A stretch of 64,000 nt of DNA from an uncultured Bacteroidales bacterium. GTDB taxonomy: Bacteria; Bacteroidota; Bacteroidia; Bacteroidales; Bacteroidaceae. The translations under genes and the position numbers were made by a program. This document shows, one piece after another, positions 35,903-43,036 of this stretch; positions within the stretch are counted from its first letter, which is position 1, and every line of letters starts with the position of its first letter. The DNA is taken from NCBI GenBank assembly GCA_902779535.1, contig CACZBX010000005.1:1-64000 (forward strand), read 5' to 3'. Below the pieces are notes generated by a model that ran no database searches, was not told the DNA's origin, and worked only from the letters and a program-made list of their open reading frames with translations.

Positions 35903-36888
35903 TTCTTTACGACCTCCCCAAATCTTTTAGGTTTGCAATAGGTATTGATCAACGGCGTGAATACGTTCATAATCAATATCGCGAATGACATACCTTCCGG
36001 ATAAGCACCAAAGAGACGGATGATAATAGTAAGGAAGCCAATACCAATACCATAGATAACCATACCTTTGTGTGTCATCGGTGAAGTAACATAGTCGGTT
36101 GCCATGAAGATTGCACCCAACATCAAACCACCAGTGAACAAATGTACTTGTGGTGCAGCAAAGGTGTAAGGGTCATACAAGTGGAACAAGCCGGCAACAA
36201 CAAATACGGTAGCGATAATCGATACCGGAATGTGCCAAGTGATAATTTTTTTCCAAAGCATGTATGCCAAGCCAAGCAACAAGGCTACAGCACTGATTTC
36301 ACCAATTGAACCAGGATTCATACCTAAGAACAAATCCAAGGAACTTGGCAACTCATTCAAAGCACTGGTATCACCTTTCACGGCTTGTTTCATCAATGCC
36401 AACGGAGTAGCAGCTGTCTCGGCATCGACATAGCTGGTAAACTGCTGAATCTTTGGCCAGGTTGTCATCTGTACCGGATAAGAAATCAACAGGAAAACAC
36501 GACCAGCCAACGCAGGATTCAGGATATTACAACCCAGACCGCCGAACGACATCTTGGCAACGCCGATAGCAAATAACGCACCTAAGATGATTAACCAAAT
36601 CGGAAGATTGGACGGAAGGTTGAATCCAAGCAATACACCCGTCAAGATGGCAGAACCATCCAGAATGGTATTCTTCTCACGTCGTAAAATATACTTCGTA
36701 ATGGCCCACTCAAAAAAGACACACGCCGCAACCGAAGTCAACGTAACAATCAAAGCGCCCAGTCCAAACACGAACAGTGATACCAGGAAAGCTGGAATCA
36801 AAGCAATCAAAACTCCATACATGTTGTTCTGAATGCTGTCGTTGTTATGAACGTGTGGCGATAAGGATAATGTTAATTTATTAGCCAT
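35899..36888 (-). CDS. rnfD: Rnf complex subunit RnfD
   Basis: A 329-residue membrane subunit homologous to NqrB. It begins LTLSLSPHVHNNDSIQNNMY, the family's N-terminal motif. Covalent FMN attachment is expected at the Thr in ETAATPLAL (about residue 155-163, the S/T-G/A-A-T motif). GGLGCNILNPALAGR and MATDYVTSPMTHKG are conserved. About nine helices. The gene spacing on both sides (5 bases to rnfC, overlap with rnfG) indicates one operon. Confidence 0.95.
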   Translation of the reverse strand: MANKLTLSLSPHVHNNDSIQNNMYGVLIALIPAFLVSLFVFGLGALIVTLTSVAACVFFEWAITKYILRREKNTILDGSAILTGVLLGFNLPSNLPIWLIILGALFAIGVAKMSFGGLGCNILNPALAGRVFLLISYPVQMTTWPKIQQFTSYVDAETAATPLALMKQAVKGDTSALNELPSSLDLFLGMNPGSIGEISAVALLLGLAYMLWKKIITWHIPVSIIATVFVVAGLFHLYDPYTFAAPQVHLFTGGLMLGAIFMATDYVTSPMTHKGMVIYGIGIGFLTIIIRLFGAYPEGMSFAILIMNVFTPLINTYCKPKRFGEVVKK

Positions 36889-36893
36889 ACCTT

Positions 36894-38231
36894 TTATTTT
36901 TTAGCATTACGAGCACGAATGATGCCACCGACCGTCGTCTTACCCATGCGGATATAATCCAAAAGGTAACGATGTGACGGACAAGTGAACTGACATGAGC
37001 CACATTCGATGCAGGACATTACACATTCTTTCTCTACACTCTCCCAATCCTTATGAGCTGATAAGGTAGCTAACAGATAAGGTTCCAGACCCATCGGACA
37101 AGCGGATACACATTTTGCGCAACGGATACATGGTTGTTCCTCTGCACGCTTCGATTCCTTGTCGTTCATGATCAGAATACCTGAACTTCCCTTCGTAATA
37201 GGGACATCTACACTACCTACAGCCTTACCCATCATCGGGCCGCCACTGATAATCTTGCCTGTATCTTCAGGTTGGCCACCTGCTGCTTCAATCAATTGGC
37301 TCATTGGCGTACCGATACGAGTCAGGAAGTTAGACGGTTTGGCAACTGATTTACCAGTAACGGTTACTACTCTCTCGAACAAAGGTTTGTTCTTCTGTAC
37401 AGCCTCATAGACAGCAAACGCTGTTCCTACGTTCTGTACGATGGCACCTACATTGATAGGAATGGCAGGAGGAGCCGGAACCTGACGATTGATAACTGCA
37501 TCAATCAGTTGTTTTTCACCTCCTTGCGGGTATTTCACCTTCAAAGGAACAATTTCGATACCTGCATACGCCTTTGCTTTTTCCGTCATCAGCTTGATGG
37601 CATCGGGTTTGTTGTTCTCAATCGCAATATATGCTTTGCTTACCTTCGCAGCCTTCATCAAGATAGAAGTACCGACAAGAATTTCTTCCGGTTTCTCCAA
37701 CATCAACCGATGATCGGCTGTCAGATAAGGTTCACATTCTACACCGTTAATAATCACACAGTCGGCTTTTGCTCCTGGAGGAGGCATTAACTTCACATGA
37801 GTTGGGAATGTTGCACCACCCATACCGACGATACCAGCAGCCTTTACCTTTGCTACAATTTCCTCGGGCGTGAGATTGCATTCTTTCACCAGCGTTTCTG
37901 AGCGGTCGATGCTCTCTTCCCACTCATCACCTTCCACATTAATGAAGATGGCAGGCTTCCGATAACCGCTTGCATCAGGTATTGAATCAATTTTCATGAC
38001 CTTACCGGATACTGAAGAGAAGATATCTGCAGAAACGAAACCACCTGCTTCCGCTATTTTTGTGCCGACTTTCACCACTGCACCTTTATCGACAATGGCT
38101 TTTGCGGGAGCGCCGATATGCTGTGACAAAGGAATGATGGCCTGCTTCGGAAGAGCAAGCACCTCGATTGCCTTGTCGGCCGACAGTTTATTGGCTGCCG
38201 GATGAACTCCACCAATTTTAAATGTCTTCAC
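36894..38231 (-). CDS. rnfC: Rnf complex subunit RnfC
   Basis: A 445-residue peripheral subunit that binds NADH/FMN, homologous to NqrF-associated NqrA/Nuo51 folds. Start MKTFKIGGVHPAANK; nucleotide-binding segment GIVGMGGATFPTHVK (about 150-164) and INGVECEPYLTADHRLM. Two 4Fe-4S motifs lie near the C-terminus, CIRCAKCVSACPMGLEPY and CIECGSCQFTCPS. Length is typical of the short RnfC form without the long repetitive C-terminal tail of enterobacteria. Confidence 0.95.
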   Translation of the reverse strand: MKTFKIGGVHPAANKLSADKAIEVLALPKQAIIPLSQHIGAPAKAIVDKGAVVKVGTKIAEAGGFVSADIFSSVSGKVMKIDSIPDASGYRKPAIFINVEGDEWEESIDRSETLVKECNLTPEEIVAKVKAAGIVGMGGATFPTHVKLMPPPGAKADCVIINGVECEPYLTADHRLMLEKPEEILVGTSILMKAAKVSKAYIAIENNKPDAIKLMTEKAKAYAGIEIVPLKVKYPQGGEKQLIDAVINRQVPAPPAIPINVGAIVQNVGTAFAVYEAVQKNKPLFERVVTVTGKSVAKPSNFLTRIGTPMSQLIEAAGGQPEDTGKIISGGPMMGKAVGSVDVPITKGSSGILIMNDKESKRAEEQPCIRCAKCVSACPMGLEPYLLATLSAHKDWESVEKECVMSCIECGSCQFTCPSHRYLLDYIRMGKTTVGGIIRARNAKK

Positions 38232-38247
38232 GTTTATATCGTTTTAA

Positions 38248-39207
38248 TTATTTACTCTCGTTTACTTTCACTTCTTCCTTTGCAGGAGTCTCGACCTTCG
38301 GAGTCTCCACCGGTTTTGCTTCAACAGCAGGCTTTTCTATTGCTGGAGTTGCTTCCGCAGCTACCTCTGGTTTCGGCTTCCTTGGCGGGAAATTGATGGC
38401 ATGAATGGTATGCTTCGGACAAGCTTCCTCACATTTCCGACAGAGTTTACACTTCTCGGCATCAATGTAAGAGACATTGTTCGTAATGGTAATCGCACCG
38501 AAAGCACAAACTTTCTCACATTTACCACAAGCAATACAGCCTACTGCACACGCCTTGTTGACTACGGCACCCTTGTCCTTGTTCACACACTTCACAACCA
38601 TCCGACGACCTTTCTTTCCTTTCAGACGAATCTCGATGATCGAGCGCGGACAAGCCTTGGCACAAGCACCACAAGCTGTACACTTTTCTTCGTCGACCTC
38701 AGGAAGACCAGTCTCCGGATTCATGTGAATCGCACCGAACTTACAAGCATCCACACAGTCGCCGCAACCTAAACATCCATACGTACAACCGGTTTCACCA
38801 CCCGAAGTGGCGTTAGCAATGGCACATGAACGTACGCCATCGTATTCAGCGATACGAGGACGGTTCTCACATGAACCATTACATCTGACAACTGCGATAC
38901 GAGGTTCTGTTTCAGCAGCCTGCATGCCTAAGATACCGGCTACTTTCTCCATCACCGCTGCACCGCCGACAGGACAAAGCTTTCCTTCCAACGAACCGGC
39001 ATCGGCAGCTTTCACACATGCACCGGCAAAACCCGTACATCCTGGATAACCACAACCGCCACAATTCGCCTGAGGAAGCACCGCTGCTACCTGACTGATA
39101 CGCGGATCTTCATAAACAGCAAACTTCTTTGATGCCAGATAAAGGACAATCGCAGCGATAAGTCCTATCGCACCTAAAGAGATTACTGCAATCAGAATTA
39201 CATTCAT
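38248..39207 (-). CDS. rnfB: Rnf complex subunit RnfB
   Basis: A 319-residue ferredoxin-type entry subunit. One N-terminal helix (about 3-24) is followed by the Fe-S domain CGGCGYPGCTGFAGAC (about 49-64) and several 4Fe-4S motifs: CGDCVDACKFGAI, CTACGACAKACPRSI, CIACGKCEKVCAFGAI and CRKCEEACPKHTI. The last 45 residues are a Pro/Ala/Glu/Lys-rich tail without cysteines, probably a disordered linker or docking arm. It is the second gene of the Rnf operon, after rseC. Confidence 0.95.
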   Translation of the reverse strand: MNVILIAVISLGAIGLIAAIVLYLASKKFAVYEDPRISQVAAVLPQANCGGCGYPGCTGFAGACVKAADAGSLEGKLCPVGGAAVMEKVAGILGMQAAETEPRIAVVRCNGSCENRPRIAEYDGVRSCAIANATSGGETGCTYGCLGCGDCVDACKFGAIHMNPETGLPEVDEEKCTACGACAKACPRSIIEIRLKGKKGRRMVVKCVNKDKGAVVNKACAVGCIACGKCEKVCAFGAITITNNVSYIDAEKCKLCRKCEEACPKHTIHAINFPPRKPKPEVAAEATPAIEKPAVEAKPVETPKVETPAKEEVKVNESK

Positions 39208-39234
39208 AAGTTTTAGTTAGTTATTTATTAATGA

Positions 39235-39654
39235 TTATTTTGAATCAATGGTAAAAGAGAATTTCTTACTCAACCTTTCTTTGAATCGGGATAAAATCAG
39301 ATAATACAAAGCCACCGAAAGGATGGAAATCAAAGCCGACCAACCTTCACTCTGCCCTGTCAACGACATCGACAGGAACAAGACACCGACCAAGAGAATA
39401 AAAGGAATGGCAAAGCCAAGCCACACGGCTTGCAAGCCCATGGCTGTGGTACCGAGCAAGGTTACATGCTCGCCTACAAAGTGTTCACTCGGATTGCGGT
39501 CAAAGACATCGATCATCTTTTCCTTACTCTCCGCTGCACTGCACAACTTATGTGCCTTACAGGCAGAGCAGGCCGAAGATTGGACAATCTTAACTTTTAT
39601 CTGATACCCCTTTATCTCTTCGATGATACCTGTATGCTTAATGATATCCGTCAT
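39235..39654 (-). CDS. rseC: RseC/MucC family protein (SoxR-reducing-system type)
   Basis: A 139-residue membrane protein. The N-terminal part has the cysteine cluster SSACSACKAHKLCSA (about residues 26-40), followed by two helices (about 73-95 and 100-118). RseC proteins in enterobacteria act with the Rsx (Rnf-like) complex in keeping SoxR reduced. Being first in the Rnf operon fits a role in maturation or regulation of the complex; this is inference. Confidence 0.88.
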   Translation of the reverse strand: MTDIIKHTGIIEEIKGYQIKVKIVQSSACSACKAHKLCSAAESKEKMIDVFDRNPSEHFVGEHVTLLGTTAMGLQAVWLGFAIPFILLVGVLFLSMSLTGQSEGWSALISILSVALYYLILSRFKERLSKKFSFTIDSK

Positions 39655-39682
39655 TTTGCAAACTCTACTTTACAAATCGAAG

Positions 39683-39690
39683 CAAAATTA
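39683..39690 (-). promoter_or_regulatory. Putative -7 element of the Rnf operon
   Basis: Minus-strand TAATTTTG matches TAnnTTTG, 29 bases before the rseC ATG. The -33 box is not obvious. Confidence 0.45.
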
Positions 39691-39805
39691 ATATTTTATA
39701 TTGGATAAATAAAAAGATAAACACGATTATTTCGATTAGATTGTTTTTTTCGATGACAATCTGAAAGTTTTCAAACAGTTATCGAAAGTTTTATTTAAAA
39801 CATCT

Positions 39806-39813
39806 TATATTTG
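39806..39813 (+). promoter_or_regulatory. Putative -7 element of cutC
   Basis: TATATTTG matches TAnnTTTG. Transcription would start near 39820, which excludes the TTG at 39811 as start codon and supports the ATG at 39838. Confidence 0.5.
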
Positions 39814-39837
39814 TCGGAGAATGATAAACACCCCATC

Positions 39838-40593
39838 ATGAAACAATCCTACTTCATCGAAGTTTGTGCAAACTCCGTCGAGAGTGCCTTAAATGCTCAG
39901 AGAGCAGGTGCCGACCGCGTGGAACTGTGTGCCGGAATGCCGGAAGGGGGCACTACCCCATCCTACGGACAGATTGCACTGGCCCGTGAATCGCTCACAA
40001 GTACCCGACTGCACGTCATCATTCGTCCACGGGGCGGTGACTTCCTCTACTCTGATATCGAGGTCAGAACCATGCTGAAGGATATCCGCATGGCCAAAGA
40101 ACTGGGCGTTGATGGTGTTGTCGTGGGTTGTCTCACTCCCGATGGTGATGTAGATATGAAGCTGATGGATAAGTTACTACATGAGGCGGATGGGTTGAGC
40201 GTTACTTTTCACCGTGCATTCGATATGTGCCGTGATCCTCATCAAGCTTTACAAGACCTTATCGCACTGGGGTGCAACCGTATCCTTACCTCAGGCCAAC
40301 AACCTACAGCTCTCGAGGGCATTTCTTTGATCAAACAATTAGCAGAAGAAGCCGATGGACGCATCATCCTCATGCCCGGTTGCGGTATCACGCCGTCGAA
40401 TATTCAGACGATCGCTCGCGAAACTGGAACACACGAGTTTCACCTCTCAGGACGAACGAATATCGAGAGTCGAATGAAATTCCGTAACCCCAATGTGTCG
40501 ATGGGCGGAACGGTACATATTGATGAATATCTCCAACAAGTGACAGATCAATCGATTATCCAAGATGCAATTCGTATTCTTCGGACAATTTAG
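39838..40593 (+). CDS. cutC: Copper homeostasis protein CutC
   Basis: A 251-residue TIM-barrel protein of the CutC family, start MKQSYFIEVCANSVESAL. Conserved parts are GADRVELCAGMPEGGTTPS (about 23-41), HVIIRPRGGDFLYSDIE, VTFHRAFDMC and MPGCGITPSNI. The name comes from copper sensitivity in E. coli mutants; a direct role in copper handling is disputed and the catalytic activity is unknown. It faces the DUF2264 gene across a 1.17-kb gap full of repeats. Confidence 0.92.
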   Translation: MKQSYFIEVCANSVESALNAQRAGADRVELCAGMPEGGTTPSYGQIALARESLTSTRLHVIIRPRGGDFLYSDIEVRTMLKDIRMAKELGVDGVVVGCLTPDGDVDMKLMDKLLHEADGLSVTFHRAFDMCRDPHQALQDLIALGCNRILTSGQQPTALEGISLIKQLAEEADGRIILMPGCGITPSNIQTIARETGTHEFHLSGRTNIESRMKFRNPNVSMGGTVHIDEYLQQVTDQSIIQDAIRILRTI

Positions 40594-40615
40594 AAAAACT
40601 TTTCCAATAAACTAA

Positions 40616-40700
40616 GTGTACCACCCAGGTGGTTCATCCAAATTAAAAAGGAAATATCATCATTGCTTGAAGCTATTTTTGAATGTTCCAATAATTTAGA
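40616..40700 (+). repeat. Left flank of array B, similar to the left flank of array A
   Basis: This region opens with GTACCACCCAGGTGGTTCA, comparable with GTCCCACCTGAGTGATTCA before array A. It then continues with a similar A-rich stretch (AAAGGAAATATC here, AAAGGAAAAATC there) up to the first 22-bp unit. Confidence 0.45.
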
Positions 40701-40788
40701 TTTATCACGTGTGTGACAAAGGCTTTTCACCAAGGTGAAAAAAGTTTATCATCCAAGTGAAAAAGGTTTATCACCTGTGTGATAAACC
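40701..40788 (+). repeat. Array B: four 22-bp inverted-repeat units
   Basis: Unit starts are 40701, 40723, 40745 and 40767, an exact 22-bp period. The 4-base cores are GTGT, CAAG, CCAA and CTGT. Unit 2 begins CTTTTCAC and unit 3 TTTATCAT. Unit 4 with the two bases before it is a perfect inverted repeat with 10-bp arms around CTGT, and it ends in CC followed by TAA. The array is between the convergent cutC and DUF2264 genes. Confidence 0.95.
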
Positions 40789-40828
40789 TAATTAATCAAT
40801 TAAAACCATTCTTCCCTGTGAATCGCTT

Positions 40829-40930
40829 GTCCTTGTGGATTTGCAATCCACAGGGGATCAACTGCGGGTCTGCGACCCGCGCAGATAAAATATCCGCAAT
40901 TAGTGACTCGGGGATTGCAAATCCCCGAGG
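40829..40930 (+). repeat. Four-hairpin repeat, copy 1
   Basis: Four successive short palindromes: GTGGATTTGCAATCCAC, GCGGGTCTGCGACCCGC, an imperfect AGATAAAATATCCGC-type stem, and CTCGGGGATTGCAAATCCCC with its closing GAG. Spacers between them are short. Same orientation as copies 2-4. Resembles extragenic palindromic (REP/BIME-like) elements; no transposase gene is in the window. Confidence 0.85.
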
Positions 40931-40967
40931 AGAAAAAACAATTATGCAAAAAACATTTCGTTCCTTT

Positions 40968-41024
40968 GTCCCTGTGGATTTGCAATCCACAGGAGAATAA
41001 CTGCGGGTCTGCGACCTGCGCGGA
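40968..41024 (+). repeat. Four-hairpin repeat, copy 2, truncated
   Basis: It has the first two hairpins (GTGGATTTGCAATCCAC, then GCGGGTCTGCGACCTGC) and stops at GCGCGGA, where the third hairpin should begin. The sequence that follows is a different, non-palindromic segment, so copy 2 ends at a junction. Confidence 0.8.
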
Positions 41025-41033
41025 GTTCTTGTT

Positions 41034-41230
41034 CATTTCTTCTTTGCACGAGCAAAGAAGAAACCGAACCAAAGAAGAAACTCGCCGGCTGATCGCAAAA
41101 AAGCTAAAAATCGAAGCATGTTTTCCTAAACTCGCCAAACGCCCTCGCTTCGCTTACTTGAACGAGGCTCGTTCTTCACGGAAAACATCTTCAATTTTCT
41201 ACACGCTTTTTTGCTAAAGGCCGGAACATA
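41034..41230. repeat. Segment interrupting the repeat island, with a 12-bp hairpin
   Basis: It begins with a perfect 12-bp stem, TTTCTTCTTTGC (41036-41047) and GCAAAGAAGAAA (41052-41063), loop ACGA. Purine-rich and then GC-richer sequence follows, with ACGCCCTCGCTTCGC and its partial inverse AACGAGGCTCGTTC. No frame has family resemblance. Such AAAGAAGAAA-type extragenic sequence looks familiar as dispersed repeat DNA, but I cannot name the family. Confidence 0.5.
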
Positions 41231-41264
41231 ATTAACGATAATACAAACGGTAATGCAAACATTT

Positions 41265-41389
41265 GTCCCTGTGGATTTACAATCCACAGGGGAATTAACA
41301 GCGGGTCTGCGACCCGCGCGGATAGGATATCCGCAATTAGTACCTCGGGGATTACAAATTCCCGAGGACAATGTTTTTTGTTTTTCATA
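41265..41389 (+). repeat. Four-hairpin repeat, copy 3
   Basis: All four hairpins plus a tail CAATGTTTTTTGTTTTTCAT. The first hairpin has an A for G in the loop only. The fourth has one change that turns a G-C pair into a G-U wobble, so the stems persist. Copy 4 begins 129 bases later, so copies 3 and 4 are a tandem duplication. Confidence 0.88.
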
Positions 41390-41393
41390 TTTT

Positions 41394-41519
41394 GTCCCTG
41401 TGGATTTGCAATCCACAGGGGAATTAACAGCGGGTCTGCGACCCGCGCGGATAGAATATCCGCAAATTAGTGACTCGGGGATTGCAAATCCCCGAGGACA
41501 ATGTTTTTTGTTTTTCATA
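41394..41519 (+). repeat. Four-hairpin repeat, copy 4
   Basis: All four hairpins are intact: GTGGATTTGCAATCCAC, GCGGGTCTGCGACCCGC, GCGGATAGAATATCCGC, and the CTCGGGGATT/AATCCCCGAG stem. The tail matches copy 3. Apparent reading frames across copies 3 and 4 are made of repeat DNA and are not genes. Confidence 0.88.
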
Positions 41520-41533
41520 CCATGAATTTGGGC

Positions 41534-41627
41534 TTTGTGAAGGTATTACCTTCACAAATATACAATTATTAACATTTAAACATTTGATCCATAGTACATT
41601 CGATTTTATGAAGGTGTGAAGGTATGT
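41534..41627. repeat. 25-bp palindrome and TGAAGGT repeats
   Basis: TTTGTGAAGGTA and TACCTTCACAAA (41534-41558) flank a single central T, a perfect odd palindrome. About 50 bases on, TGAAGGTGTGAAGGTATG (41609-41626) repeats the same TGAAGGT word. The meaning is unknown; it may be part of another dispersed repeat. Confidence 0.6.
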
Positions 41628-41689
41628 TTGGGTTTAAAGATGATATGTGTTTGTTTTTTGTAGGTGCCTAGCATGTCTAAGCCCGAATG

Positions 41690-41720
41690 AAAACAAACGG
41701 GCCGACACGAGGTCGGCCCT
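41690..41720 (-). terminator. Terminator of the DUF2264 gene
   Basis: GGGCCGAC (41700-41707) pairs with GTCGGCCC (41713-41720). The A-rich run before it gives TTTGTTTTC after the hairpin on the minus strand. It is 41 bases past the stop at 41761. Confidence 0.8.
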
Positions 41721-41760
41721 TAAATTGATGTTTCTTATATAAGAGTTTATTTGAATTGTT

Positions 41761-43002
41761 TTATCGATTATACCTTAATGAAACATGTCCGTCGATTGGG
41801 AATGCTTGACCGCTCCATGCTTTTAACTGAGTCCAAGGCTGTGCCGGGTCAGTCCAGAAAGGATGATCAGCCGGTAAGCCCAAAGGAAGGAAGACAAACG
41901 ATGTGAGGTATGCACTACCATTGTTTGAGTAAGAGTTGGCAAGTCCCGTCTGATGTCCGGCGAAACCTAATGTCAGATAACCTCCTGCATTGAAATTTCC
42001 TTCCACGTTGAACATATTGTTCATCACCTTCGTCAAAGCACTCCGTACGCCACCATTTGTCAGGTTCTCAGGCAAGCCATATTTCCAAGCAGCCATTGCC
42101 AATGTTTGGAAAGCCCCCATACGATACACAATGGAACGACCGAAAGCAGGGAATGTGCCTTCCGGAGAAATCAGTCTTTCGATGAACACATTGTAGCGTT
42201 GCATACGCTTCACTGCCAGTTCGGCACTGATAGGTCCTCTCATTCGATGACTTTCCATGGTCTCGAGCAATTCGACAAACATCGGTTGAATAACAAATGC
42301 ATTATAATAGTCGATGGCAAACTCAGGTCCATCCGAGTACCACCCGTCGCCTACATACCATTCATTAATCTTATTAGCCACGATTGGCATAGCCAGCATA
42401 TCCGGTTGTTCGCCCGCCATAACCAGGAAACACTCCACAATACCACGGAATAACAGCCAGTTGCTGTATGCCGGACGGATGGAACGCATCAACTTAAAGC
42501 ATTCAACGTAACGTTGCTGCGTGACCTTATCCAGTTTCTCCCAGGTTGCTTCAGGAGCACGTAAGAAACTCTCGGCCAAGAAAGCGGCATCAACCAATCG
42601 CTGACCTTCACGACCACCCCAAAGGAGCATATCCGGGCTATTGGGGTCAACAGCGTTCTTATAGGCAAGCAAAGCCCATTCACGTAACTGCTTACGCATC
42701 TGTCCTTCCTTCGTATCATCATCCGGTAAAGCAAGCCACGGAGTGATACCATCCATCAGGCGACCGAATGTCTCCATGTAAGCTACGCGCTTATCACGGT
42801 TATCCCATATTGGACTCAGTTCCAACTCCATATTTTTCTGGAGTTCTCCCTTCGCCATGTTCTCAAGCACAGGTGCAGCAATCTTGTAAGCCCACTCCAC
42901 CCACACTTCGCGGTCGGACTTTACCACGTTTCCCTTCTGCTTCTTTGCCTGCAAAGGCATGAAGGGAAGCATTAACATTAATACAATAAAAAACTGTTTC
43001 AT
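41761..43002 (-). CDS. DUF2264 family protein, probable glycoside hydrolase
   Basis: A 413-residue exported protein: signal peptide at 1-19 (MLMLPFMPLQAKK). The rest is alpha-helical and Trp/Tyr-rich, with the DUF2264 features RDKRVAYMETFGRLMDGITPWL, YKNAVDPNSPDMLLWG, WYVGDGWYSDGPEFAIDYYN and PAFGRSIVYRMGAFQTLA, consistent with an (alpha/alpha)6 toroid. Relatives in Bacteroidetes occur in polysaccharide-utilisation loci for uronic-acid glycans. It follows the GH88 gene by 34 bases on the same strand. Confidence 0.85.
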   Translation of the reverse strand: MKQFFIVLMLMLPFMPLQAKKQKGNVVKSDREVWVEWAYKIAAPVLENMAKGELQKNMELELSPIWDNRDKRVAYMETFGRLMDGITPWLALPDDDTKEGQMRKQLREWALLAYKNAVDPNSPDMLLWGGREGQRLVDAAFLAESFLRAPEATWEKLDKVTQQRYVECFKLMRSIRPAYSNWLLFRGIVECFLVMAGEQPDMLAMPIVANKINEWYVGDGWYSDGPEFAIDYYNAFVIQPMFVELLETMESHRMRGPISAELAVKRMQRYNVFIERLISPEGTFPAFGRSIVYRMGAFQTLAMAAWKYGLPENLTNGGVRSALTKVMNNMFNVEGNFNAGGYLTLGFAGHQTGLANSYSNNGSAYLTSFVFLPLGLPADHPFWTDPAQPWTQLKAWSGQAFPIDGHVSLRYNR

Positions 43003-43036
43003 AATACTTTATTTTTAGTTTTCACCCATTCAATCT

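Noticed and set aside
39811..39837. A TTG start for cutC
   Set aside because: It falls inside a -7 element match; the ATG at 39838 gives the usual CutC N-terminus.
41126..41518. A 130-codon minus-strand reading frame, and similar frames across the repeat island
   Set aside because: The translation is the four-hairpin repeat itself, with the same peptide words recurring in step with the DNA repeats. No start context or family resemblance.
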